Shown here piece by piece: positions 58,601 through 64,000 of a DNA stretch of 64,000 nt. The position numbers and the translations under genes were made by a program. Source of the stretch: Aporrectodea caliginosa (lineage: Eukaryota; Annelida; Clitellata; Crassiclitellata; Lumbricidae); NCBI GenBank assembly GCA_020284085.1, contig JACEVL010000463.1:1-64000 (forward strand), in the 5' to 3' direction. The notes under the pieces are model-generated. The model had not been told where the DNA came from. It made no database searches and worked only from the letters and a program-made list of their open reading frames with translations. Position 1 is the stretch's first letter; the number at the start of each line of letters is the position of its first letter.

Positions 58601-59974
58601 CAGACATGCAAACATACAAACAGACACATATACATACACACAGATACGCATGCATAAAAGAAACATAATATCAAACAGAGATTCACAGACAATACATGTA
58701 TCTATACATATGAGAGTGCAATCAATATCTACGGAAAAATTGATTTCACATAAATACTGTGTAGGCTTATTTACGAGCTACCAGGTGACATGCAGCCATT
58801 CAGCTCAACAGAGTTATGTCTCTCAAAGCTATTAGCATGACATTTATTAATGCATCATATTGCAGGCCCTCCATCTGAAATGACCCCTCGTTGGAACTGC
58901 GCTTGCTACCTCTGACCACTCCTACTGGATTTTTATAAATCACTTAAATGTTTTTTCTATAGTCATGGCAGGGCTGGGAGTGCTCCTGAGAAGGTGAATA
59001 ACGTAGATAGCTGCATGTGGGCCGCCAGCTGTTGTTTCCAGTCAGACAATTGGACAATGTTTCACTTAAACAGCAACTCAATGCTCCCATCAAATTGAAA
59101 CTGTCAGTGTTATAAATTCCTCCTCACCACTTCCTTCTCAGTTTCCTTCCTTCCCATCCCCTCCACCTACTCCTTCTCTTCCTCCTTCTTACATGCCACC
59201 TCCTCCTCTCTACTCTTTCTTCCCCTACACCTCCTTCTCCTCCTCCATTTTCTTCTCCTCCACTTCCTCTTTCCCCTATCTTATTTCTTCTCCTTCCACT
59301 CTACCTTCTTCTTCTCCTCCTCTTCCTCCGCTCCCTCCTTCTCCTCCACCCCTTCTTCTCCACCTTCTCTTCTTCCACCTCCTCCTTCTGTTCCCTCCCA
59401 CCTCCTTCTTTTCCTCCTTCTCATCCTTTACCTTATTCTTCTCCACACCTCTTTCTCCTCCTTCTCCTCCACCTCCTCCTCATCTACCTCATTCTTCTCC
59501 TCCACAGTCCACACCTCCTCCTTTTCTTCCTCCCCACCTCTTTCTTCCCATTCCCCACCTCCTCCTTGTCCTCCATCCAACCTACTTCTTCTCCTCCCCA
59601 CCTCCCACATCTCCTCTACCTCCTTCTCCCCAATCCTCCTACCCACTTCCTTCTCCTCCTCTACCCCCCCTTCTGCCCCTTATTCTACCTTGATGATTAA
59701 ACTCACCCATTGGTAAATGTCTAAACTTTTCCTTTTCCGCCCGCACCGGACGCCTTGTGAGGGGGGTCTCGGCATTTCGCACTTCCCGTTCAGAATTGTT
59801 CGTTTTTGTTATTTTATTCTCGCAATCCTCGGTCTTAACGACAGTTCCGCAGTCCGTGAAGTACATGAGCAGAAAAACGTCGATCATAAACCAGACGAGA
59901 GACGTCGCGATTATGATCTTGCAGATCTGAAATCGTCGTCGGTTGATGACACCGGTCTGTGGAGTAAGGTACAT
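46557..59974 (-). CDS. GALNT1-like: Polypeptide N-acetylgalactosaminyltransferase, GALNT1/GALNT13 type, 13 coding exons
   Basis: The enzyme transfers GalNAc from UDP-GalNAc to Ser/Thr of secretory proteins in the Golgi, starting mucin-type O-glycosylation. Joined exons give 603 codons plus stop; vertebrate GALNT1/13 have about 555-560 residues. Order: short cytosolic tail, membrane anchor (about residues 20-39), stem, and GT-A catalytic core with [17 protein letters not shown] (about 162-179), the DXH metal site D253-A-H255, WGGEN (360-364) and the metal-binding His of VGHVF (H388). A ricin-type beta-trefoil follows (about 475-603) with CLD at 486-488 and 526-528 and QXW at 547-549 and 589-591. 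In the third (gamma) repeat the CLD triad reads CLS (566-568). All twelve introns are GT/AG with matching phases. No disruption is seen. Confidence 0.95.
46850..47165 (+). mobile_element. LINE-C 3' end in GALNT intron 12
   Basis: The plus strand encodes [20 protein letters not shown] then a C-terminal stretch, followed by the 3' region TGGTTTTGGTGTGCCATCGG, GCCTTGTGCATTAGACACCGG and (ATTAC)n. It is antisense to the gene. It is the reference copy for the inverted LINE-C pieces at 11.3, 17.9, 19.4 and 54.8 kb. Confidence 0.8.
47166..47500. repeat. Minisatellite (CTGACTTAATACTGACATAATA), GALNT intron 12
   Basis: Units of about 11 bases (TGACTTAATAC/TGACATAATAC), in places in longer higher-order blocks of about 60 bases, directly after the LINE tail. 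Confidence 0.9.
47730..47808 (-). CDS. GALNT1-like: GALNT exon 12 (lectin gamma repeat, first part)
   Basis: Residues 555-581: [20 protein letters not shown]. Ser replaces the Asp of the CLD triad. Acceptor TGTGCTTTCAG, donor GTATGA. Confidence 0.9.
48686..48817 (-). CDS. GALNT1-like: GALNT exon 11 (lectin beta repeat)
   Basis: Residues 511-554: [20 protein letters not shown] and [11 protein letters not shown], with CLD and QXW both intact. Acceptor GTCGTTTTAG, donor GTCAGC, phase 0. Confidence 0.94.
48960..49255. repeat. G-rich polypurine tract, GALNT intron 10
   Basis: GGGAAGGGG-type DNA on the plus strand; pyrimidine-rich in the sense of the gene. Confidence 0.9.
49463..49672. mobile_element. 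Foldback MITE, about 210 bp, GALNT intron 10
   Basis: The left arm (CTCATACTCTGACAGTACCAG, GGAGGGCGAC, CAGTGTCACTAAACAG) and right arm (inverse of the same words) form a long imperfect hairpin with a T-rich loop at 49,550-49,562. Confidence 0.75.
49687..50120 (+). repeat. R1 copy followed by R2 modules, GALNT intron 10
   Basis: R1 (49,687-49,770) is followed by R2 units at about 49,795, 49,990 and 50,055 (GCATCAGCAAACAGCGTTTTAAAGGTGTCTAAAG and variants). Confidence 0.7.
50143..50245 (+). mobile_element. Half copy of the foldback MITE, GALNT intron 10
   Basis: CTTGTACTCTGGTAGTACCAG, GATAAAGGAGGAGGGCGACG and AGTGTCATCAAACAGCAAC match one arm of 49,463-49,672. It ends about 80 bases from exon 10. 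Confidence 0.7.
50323..50421 (-). CDS. GALNT1-like: GALNT exon 10 (lectin alpha repeat)
   Basis: Residues 478-510: [11 protein letters not shown] with the CLD triad intact, then HCAKHSTGQ. Acceptor TATTCTTGTAG, donor GTAGAC. Both ends are phase 0. Confidence 0.93.
50610..50868 (+). mobile_element. tRNA-derived SINE, GALNT intron 9
   Basis: The head includes TGGTAACATGCTGGTACAAAG and a B-box-like GTGGGTTCGATATCC. The body ends in AATAAAGAATATC and an (ATT)n tail. Antisense to the gene. Confidence 0.6.
51030..51236 (+). mobile_element. LINE 3' end, GALNT intron 9
   Basis: The plus strand encodes [19 protein letters not shown] with frameshifts, then CTGGGAGCACCTCTGAGTAGG, CTATATCAAATT and a (GATT)n tail. 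The tail abuts the 5' splice site of exon 9. Confidence 0.75.
51253..51392 (-). CDS. GALNT1-like: GALNT exon 9
   Basis: Residues 431-477: [20 protein letters not shown] and [11 protein letters not shown], linking the catalytic and lectin domains. Acceptor TTTTCCAACAG, donor GTAAGC. An antisense LINE tail starts only about 18 bases past the exon. Confidence 0.95.
51540..51690. repeat. AATAATAATGA-type simple repeat, GALNT intron 8
   Basis: Degenerate AAT/GAT-rich trinucleotide DNA. Confidence 0.8.
51712..51940 (-). mobile_element. tRNA-derived SINE-1, GALNT intron 8
   Basis: The minus strand has GTGGTTAGCATGCTGGACTG (A-box region) and AGAGGTTCAAATCCC (B box) in tRNA spacing. A body shared with 41.37-41.56 kb follows. 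Same sense as the gene. Confidence 0.75.
52001..52181 (-). CDS. GALNT1-like: GALNT exon 8
   Basis: Residues 371-431: [20 protein letters not shown] with the metal-ligand His388, then YSWPGG and [17 protein letters not shown]. Acceptor GTTTGATGGCAG, donor GTACGC. Confidence 0.96.
52270..52690. repeat. Minisatellite (GGAACCAGAATGAAAATTAAAA), GALNT intron 7
   Basis: About 18 units of 22-24 bases grade from AACCAGAATGAAAATTAAAAA to TAATTAGCATGAAAATTAAAAA. Confidence 0.92.
53012..53129 (-). CDS. GALNT1-like: GALNT exon 7 (GalNAc-T motif)
   Basis: Residues 331-370: [15 protein letters not shown] and [18 protein letters not shown], the donor/acceptor signature of GalNAc transferases. Acceptor TTTGGTTGGTAG, donor GTGATT, ends in phase 0. 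Confidence 0.96.
53150..53280. repeat. (GACA)n/(GATA)n simple repeat, GALNT intron 6
   Basis: GACAGACAGAGACAGACAAACAGACAGATAGATA tetramers 20 bases upstream of exon 7. Confidence 0.85.
53307..53601. mobile_element. MITE rich in CATGACTTTCCA words, GALNT intron 6
   Basis: Inverted ends CTGGGTTGCC and GGGAACTCTG are flanked by the direct repeat TGGAAC (53,301-53,306 and 53,602-53,607). The interior repeats CCATGACTTTCCA and TTTTCCAGG many times. A 6-bp flanking repeat is shorter than the 8 bp of hAT. Confidence 0.65.
53765..53870 (-). mobile_element. SINE-1 remnant, GALNT intron 6
   Basis: Matches the inverse tRNA-like part of the 51.7-kb SINE (AACACAAATTTGAACCCC, GCACGCTAACTAGAGTAACTAC). Confidence 0.55.
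54072..54242 (-). CDS. GALNT1-like: GALNT exon 6
   Basis: Residues 274-331: [29 protein letters not shown] and GGDRSLPMR. Acceptor TTGCTTGTAG, donor GTAATT. Confidence 0.95.
54395..54610. repeat. Minisatellite (TTTTATAACAGAAGCTG), GALNT intron 5
   Basis: Unit length about 17 bases, most regular at 54,535-54,600. Related degenerate units (TATAGAACAGATTCC) reappear inverted at 54,905-54,960 in intron 4. Confidence 0.85.
54663..54765 (-). CDS. GALNT1-like: GALNT exon 5 (DXH metal site)
   Basis: Residues 240-274: [14 protein letters not shown] and EGWLEPLL. D253 and H255 are the DXH pair that binds Mn2+ in this family. Acceptor TTTTCTTGAAG; donor GTCTTT, weak. Confidence 0.95.
54815..54900 (-). 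mobile_element. LINE-C 3' end in GALNT intron 4
   Basis: The inverse LINE-C tail (CAGTGTCTAATGCACAAGGCATCAACCGATGG) lies about 50 bases upstream of exon 5 in the gene sense. Its ATT tail points into the acceptor region. Confidence 0.75.
55040..55245. repeat. Minisatellite (TACTATACTGAGTGTCTAGATACTTAC), GALNT intron 4
   Basis: Six or more units of 28-36 bases with GAGTGTCTAGATA as the core. Confidence 0.85.
55269..55373 (-). CDS. GALNT1-like: GALNT exon 4
   Basis: Residues 205-240: [10 protein letters not shown], then [17 protein letters not shown]. Acceptor GACTGTTGTAG, donor GTCAGT, phase 1 to phase 1. Confidence 0.95.
55440..55600. repeat. TTGATTGATA-type repeat with a duplicated segment, GALNT intron 3
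   Basis: AACATCATCAGTGACA through ATGAAACTGATCAGCA occurs twice (about 55,391 and 55,511), with GATTGATATTTG repeats between. Confidence 0.75.
55690..56085. repeat. (GAGA)n polypurine tract, GALNT intron 3
   Basis: GAGAGAGG, GGAGAAAAGG and later GACAGAGACAGA words; minus-strand Ser/Leu-rich frames are artefacts. Confidence 0.92.
56103..56272 (-). CDS. GALNT1-like: GALNT exon 3 (start of catalytic domain)
   Basis: Residues 148-205: [17 protein letters not shown] and [11 protein letters not shown], the nucleotide-binding start of the GT-A fold. Acceptor ATGTCTTCAG; donor GTCAAC, which is weak. Confidence 0.95.
56340..56665. repeat. Minisatellite (GAGAGTTGGAAATTAAGAGATTAAGAGTAC), GALNT intron 2
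   Basis: About seven 33-base units (56,340-56,540) decay into a second array of GATTACAATTAC words (56,540-56,660). It fills most of the 410-bp intron. Confidence 0.92.
56683..56857 (-). CDS. GALNT1-like: GALNT exon 2 (stem)
   Basis: Residues 90-148, including a Pro/Gln/Lys-rich stem and the conserved [21 protein letters not shown]. Acceptor TTAATTTCAG, donor GTAATC; it begins in phase 1 and ends in phase 2. Confidence 0.95.
57470..57885 (+). repeat. Minisatellite born from a LINE-C 3' UTR, GALNT intron 1
   Basis: About 15 units of 22 bases (CTTGATTATGGCTTGATTTTGA). They are flanked on the left by a LINE-C piece (TTCAGGATATTGACC) and on the right by its end (GTGCCATCGGCTGATGCCTTG, TTAGACACTGGTGCAATAG, (AATT)n). 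The unit equals a single-copy word in the 47.07-kb LINE-C. Confidence 0.88.
58020..58492 (-). repeat. ACCCGGC interspersed repeat, copy 3, GALNT intron 1
   Basis: Inverse of the 2.49- and 24.41-kb copies: GGCTCCGAAACGGAACG, CGACTATTTTCAGCTCACAA, and the head ACCCCGGGCAAAGCCGGGTAAAA. It contains a 13-bp perfect inverted repeat GCGTGACGTAAGA/TCTTACGTCACGC at 58,271-58,305. Confidence 0.75.
58870..58995 (+). mobile_element. LINE 3' fragment, GALNT intron 1
   Basis: TTGGAACTGCGCTTGCTACC and GGCAGGGCTGGGAGTGCTCC match the ends of LINEs at 29.8 and 51.1 kb. Heavily decayed. Confidence 0.55.
59110..59690. repeat. (CTCCTT)n polypyrimidine tract, GALNT intron 1
   Basis: Almost pure pyrimidine on the plus strand for about 580 bases, stopping 16 bases from the exon 1 donor. 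In the gene sense the intron begins with a GGA-rich tract. Confidence 0.92.
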
Positions 59975-60047
59975 GGTGGAGTGGTTGGGTAGCCTGGAAA
60001 ATCTACGCAGGCGACTGGGACATCGTCGAGAGAAGTGGAACGCCAAA
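59707..60047 (-). CDS. GALNT1-like: GALNT exon 1 (start codon, membrane anchor, stem)
   Basis: Coding begins at the ATG at 59,974 (context CCACCATGT). The frame stays open upstream, but only with a TTG and no ATG. A good acceptor (TTTTTTCGTGTTTCAG) ends at 60,048, so the 5' UTR probably begins in another exon upstream. It encodes residues 1-89: an R-R-R-F anchor start, then [20 protein letters not shown]. Donor GTGAGT at 59,706; it ends in phase 1. Confidence 0.93.
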
Positions 60048-60124
60048 CTGAAACACGAAAAAACTTTAAATCAATCGGTGCTAGAGTTCGGGTTTTGGCT
60101 TTTCTGAAGACAGAGATGGGCATG

Positions 60125-60275
60125 ATTAGCTAAATTGGTAATCGATTAGAATTAGAATTAGCTACTGAAATTTGATGATAGATTAGAATTAGCAGTCTTG
60201 TAGCTAATCGATTAGAATTAGCCAAACTTAGACAAACCCCTAATTGATTAGCTAATCAATTAGTTAACTTACTTT
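60125..60275. repeat. Minisatellite (GATTAGAATTAGC)
   Basis: Units of 13 or more bases (TAATCGATTAGAATTAGC and variants) just upstream of the GALNT first mapped exon. Confidence 0.85.
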
Positions 60276-60334
60276 GCTAAAAAATGGGTAAACATTTAGA
60301 ATCGGGTTCCATTGGTTTTCCTCGCATCGGTAAG

Positions 60335-60512
60335 GATCCTGAAGGTTAGGTGTCGTCAGAGTCGTTTAGGGTAAGGTTACGCATCGTGAGGGTCGGTTAG
60401 GGTTAGTGTCATTACAAAACATCGCACCTTCCGAGCAGCAGGCCAAAAAATACCGTAAAACGCCAGTAAGCTTACGCACCCCGATACTAAATGTTAGTCA
60501 AAAAATGGTGAC
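60335..60512 (+). repeat. Interspersed repeat shared with 20.44-20.64 kb
   Basis: See the 20.44-kb copy: GGTTACGCATCGTGAGGGTCGG and CACCCCGATACTAAATG. Confidence 0.7.
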
Positions 60513-60514
60513 TA

Positions 60515-61140
60515 AAATGGTATTGATGTAGTGCCAATTACAATGCTTTCCACCTTAGCACCACTACGCTGTCTCCCTGATCCAGATTTAGACCTGGAAT
60601 CGAAATTGACCTAAAGACCTCACTCCTACGAACTAGATTTGATTCAATGCACAGCAGTATGTCTTACAAGGCTCACACTTTTCCTATGACGCCGAGTAAT
60701 TTCGAAGTCACATTTACGCCACGTTGTGCCTGGTGAATTTTTAAAAGCAGGTGCTACGACGATGATAATGACGACTTAATTTAATGGCGATAACGACGAC
60801 GATGATGATGGTGACGACGACGACGTTGACAACGATGTTAACGTTGGAGTACTGTACAAGATTTGGACCCAGTTCATATAACGAGTCACAAGCGATGACA
60901 CAACTCACTTCACAGACCACAGCCAAGAAAGAAAATGCGGCTAGAGATTTCGGTTCTTATTTCTGAGTTTATTCACCTAATTAAAACTGATTTATTAAAT
61001 TAAATCCTTCTATAATAATTGTCAGTCGTCGTCCATCTGCCAACCGCGGATGCCAACGACATCGACCGCAGGAACTGACGACGTCACGGTTCTTGGTGCT
61101 TTGGATCGTTGCTAAGTTATGCGCCGATTTTAACTAATTT
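60515..61140. other. Unassigned sequence with (GACGAT)n patch
   Basis: A degenerate (GAC/GAT)n tract lies at 60,758-60,840. The rest shows no gene. If the GALNT promoter lies in this window it may be here or further right, but I see no convincing core promoter. Confidence 0.4.
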
Positions 61141-61440
61141 GTTTAGTAAGTAAGTAAAAGTAAGTGTGTTCTTTATTAAACGCTGGCAAACGCACGGCGC
61201 TGTACTGTCCTGTACATACAAAGTTATACAAAGTTATCAAATAGTAGCGAAAAGTTAGTAAATAGTAAACTAAAAAACACTATATGGCTTAGCTGTACAA
61301 CATCCTAGCCAGGAAACCACGCCCCGTGAGGGAATCAAATCTAGAAAGAACACGGTTATGTGAGCGTGGGCGCAGATCGTGACCAGTATATAGGACGGGG
61401 GTAATAGGTAATGAAGGTTAATTATTTAACGCGCGCACTG
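61141..61440 (-). mobile_element. LINE 3' end (same family as position 1)
   Basis: The minus strand encodes LRPRSHNRVLSRFDSLTGRG and FLARMLYS followed by a stop (about 61,287). A 3' UTR rich in TTTGCCAGCG words and a (CTTA)n tail at 61,142-61,160 follow. It is about 96% identical by eye to positions 1-105. Confidence 0.8.
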
Positions 61441-61833
61441 TCACATAGCATACATTATGCTACATACATGATCCATACACACATACAAAACACGATGCAT
61501 AAATGAAAAAATAAACAATGAACTAAATAAGTACGGTTAGCGCATTTAAGATGAGTAGGCCTTGGCTTAGTTAAGGATGATCGGCAAGAGTTGATCGGAA
61601 ACAGCTGTTGATGGTTAGAGTTTGAGAAGATAAATTATGCAGGTCGAAAGTGTTGCACTATGCTCTAGGGTAGAGGAAGAAATTTTAAATGAATGCGTTC
61701 AGGACTGTAGGCTAATAATCATGTGAAGGATTCGTCAGTAGCACGTTGACCGCCTGGCTTTCATAATTATCATGAGCAAATTCATAAACTTCTCGTAAAG
61801 GTTTCCCACACGACCATCCTCGTGAATTGTAGG

Positions 61834-62002
61834 GTAGCACGGGGCAAAACGGACCCCTTAACACTATAATTAAATATAACAATAGAACCGATTCATATAA
61901 GATTATCATTTTGCCTTTATTATATAGAAACCAATGTATTATTGCATTTAGGTTTGACCGTTTGATGACATGAAAGTGTCCTTTTTGCCCCGTGTCAGAG
62001 GC
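61834..62002. mobile_element. Small MITE (CACGGGGCAAAACGGAC termini)
   Basis: TAGCACGGGGCAAAACGGACCCC on the left and GTGTCCTTTTTGCCCCGTGTC on the right are inverse; the AT-rich interior is about 120 bp. Target duplications were not resolved. Confidence 0.55.
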
Positions 62003-62149
62003 ATAAGGGACACAGGGTGAACGTTTTACTCAAGAAGTTACAAAAAATACAAATGAATTTTACCCAAGACGTTCCAAAAACTATAAATGGATAGTACTCA
62101 AATTGTTTTTCTTGCTACCTGCTATAAATTCAAAGTGTTATTGCAACGA

Positions 62150-63540
62150 GTTATTGAAATGAGTTACTGAAAGAGTGATTGAAATTAGTAATTGAAATGA
62201 GTAATTGAAATGAGTGATTGAAATGAGTAGTTGAAATGAGTGATTGAAATGAGTGATTGAAATGAGTGATTGAAATAAGTTATTGAAATGAGTGAATGAA
62301 AACTGTGATAAGAAAAATGTGATTGAAATGAGTGATTGAAACTGTTATTGAAAAGAGTTATTGAAAGTGTGATTGAAATGAGATATTGAAGAGTTATTTA
62401 TATGAGTTATTGAAATAAGTAAATGAAAGTGTGATTGAAATGAGTTATTGAAAGAGTTATTGCAAAGAGTTATTGAAAAGAGTTATTGAAAAGTGTTATT
62501 GAAAGAGTTATTGAATAGAGTTATTGAATTGAGTTATTGAAAAGAGTTATTGAAAAGAGTTATTGAAAAGAGTTATTGAAAAGAGTTATTGAAAACAGTT
62601 ATTGTTGAAAGAGTTATTGAAAAGAGTTATTGAAAAGAGTTATTGAAAAGAGTTATTGAAAGAGTTATTGAAAAGAGTCATTGAAAAGAGTTATTGAAAA
62701 GAGTTATTGAAAGAGGTTTTATGAAATAAGTTAGTTATTGAAAAGAGTTATTGAAAAGAGCTTATTGAATAGAGTTATTGAAAAGTGTTATTGAAAAGAG
62801 TTATTTAAAAGAGTTATTGAGAGTTATTGAAAGAGTTATTGAAAAGAGTTATCGAAAAGAGTTATTGAAAAGAGTTATTGAAAAGAGTTATTGAAAAGAG
62901 TTATTGAAAAGAGTTATTGAAAAAATTGATCGAGTTATTGAAAAGAGTTATTGAAAAGAGTTATTGAAAAGAGTTATTGAAAAAGGGTTATTGAATTGAA
63001 ATTGAGTTATTGAAAAGAGTTATTGAAAAGAGTTATTGAAAAGAGTTATTGAAAAGAGTTATTGAAAAGAGTTATTGAAAAGAGTTATTGAAAAGAGTTA
63101 TTGAAAAGAGTTATTGAAAAGAGTTATTGAAAAAAGTATTAGTTATTGAAAAGAGTTATTGAAAAGACCTGCTGAATAGAGTTATTGAAAAGAGTTATTG
63201 AAAAGAGTTATTGAAAAGAGTTATTGAAAAGAGTTATTGAAAAGAGTTATTGAAAAGAGTTATTGAAAAGAGTTATTGAAAAGAGTTATTTAAAAGAGTT
63301 ATTGAAAAGAGTTATTGAAAAGAGTTATTGAAAAGAGTTATTGAAAAGGGTTATTGAAAAGAGTTATTGAAAAGAGTTATTGAAAAGAGTTATTGAAAAG
63401 AGTTATTAAATGAAGAGTTATTGAAAAGAGTTATTGAAAAGAGTTATTGAATAGAGTTATTGAAAAAGTTATTGAAAAGAGTTATTGAAAAGAGTTATTT
63501 GAAAAGAGTTATTGATTAAGAGTTAAAGAAAAGAGTTATC
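62150..63540 (+). repeat. 1.4-kb minisatellite, 13-bp unit (GAGTTATTGAAAA)
   Basis: About 100 units. The left third (62,150-62,450) is variant-rich (GAGTGATTGAAAT); the middle and right are almost uniform GAGTTATTGAAAA with scattered insertions. It ends directly in a LINE 3' end holding the related word GAAAAGAGTTATGATCAG. Confidence 0.95.
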
Positions 63541-63690
63541 GAACCCTCGTACTCATTCTACTTCCTTCTATGCACAACTGAAGACTTTTCTGAAAAGAGT
63601 TATGATCAGTTATTGGCCTCGGGAGCGCTCTGAGTAGAACCTCTGAAAAGAAGAGGCGCTATATAAATTGATTGGATTGATTGATTGATT
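63541..63690 (+). mobile_element. LINE 3' end
   Basis: The plus strand encodes a short ORF2 C-terminus (STSFYAQLKTFLKRVM by eye) with a stop near GAGCGCTCTGAG. The tail AAGAGGCGCTATATAAATTG and (ATTG)n follow. Confidence 0.75.
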
Positions 63691-63904
63691 ATATACACTA
63701 CCTGCCTATGCAGACATACATCCCCATCCATAATTCTTCCCTCATTGCCACCAAAGTGTGACAGAATCTAAGATAATGCTAAAGTTTCAGATCGTTTGAG
63801 CAAACGTATATTCTGCGATAAGCGAACGCATTGCTCAGAAGTTTCTTATCCTAAAGGTTTTTTGAGAGGTTCTAAACCTAGGTATGCGCATTGCTCACAC
63901 GTTT

Positions 63905-64000
63905 CAAAGATCCAGAGTTTAACGACATCTTATGGCAACAAAAGCCTTTGACGTCGACAGAAATTGTTTTTGAACTGTTCTTATGACATAATACAGCTCG
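63905..64000 (+). repeat. Repeat R1 copy (empty site of TIR element 2), cut by window end
   Basis: GATCCAGAGTTTAACGACATCTTATGG and AAGCCTTTGACGTCGACAG, then TATGACATAATACAGCTCG at the window end. The target trinucleotide is TTA at 63,919-63,921. Confidence 0.85.

Noticed and set aside
59193..59693. 166-codon Ser/Pro frame next to GALNT exon 1
   Set aside because: Pyrimidine tract inside intron 1, opposite strand to the gene.
59975..60046. N-terminal extension of GALNT starting at 60,046
   Set aside because: That start is TTG, not ATG. The first ATG in frame is 59,974 with a good context, and a splice acceptor sits at 60,048.
62150..63540. CRISPR array
   Set aside because: The 13-bp units are contiguous with no unique spacers, in animal DNA.

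Overview
The window is animal genomic DNA, most likely from a marine invertebrate. The evidence is one intron-rich metazoan gene with canonical GT/AG introns, many non-LTR retrotransposon (LINE) pieces, tRNA-derived SINEs, hAT transposons and very abundant micro- and minisatellites. The species cannot be named from the sequence. There is no bacterial gene structure, rRNA, CRISPR array or operon.

The one host gene is on the minus strand at 46.5-60.0 kb. It encodes a complete polypeptide N-acetylgalactosaminyltransferase of the GALNT1/GALNT13 type. I placed 13 coding exons (603 codons plus stop). Every junction is GT/AG, every phase matches, and the order runs from type II membrane anchor through stem and catalytic domain to the ricin-type lectin domain and stop. 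Its introns are filled with private minisatellites and antisense or sense LINE, SINE and MITE pieces.

The remaining ~46 kb is a transposon graveyard. 0-12 kb: a LINE cut by the window edge, microsatellites and old repeats. 12.5-15.4 kb: one copy of a ~2.2 kb duplicated block (second copy 25.7-28.2 kb), broken by a hAT end. 15.4-20.1 kb: LINE tails and a LINE with an open reverse transcriptase frame. 20.1-24.1 kb: terminal-inverted-repeat (TIR) element 1. 24.2-30.1 kb: SINE, hAT MITE, duplicated block and a LINE inserted in a (TA)n tract. 30.3-32.5 kb: a hAT element with an exact 8-bp target duplication and a second hAT MITE nested inside. 34.1-37.4 kb: TIR element 2. 37.7-46 kb: LINE and SINE pieces and minisatellites. 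60-64 kb: LINE pieces and a 1.4-kb array of 13-bp units.

The most interesting find is a family of DNA transposons with two members, 20,071-24,147 and 34,147-37,406. Both end in TAGTNCANCGG-type termini, both are flanked by 3-bp duplications (TAT and TTA), and both have paralogous empty sites elsewhere in this same window that prove the boundaries. They share subterminal repeats containing a GGCCATTTT/AAAATGGCC hairpin. Element 2 has ~0.84-kb inverted repeats around a frameshifted gene for a protein I recognise only as a recurrent uncharacterised protein of marine invertebrates. The architecture ties that orphan protein family to a mobile element.
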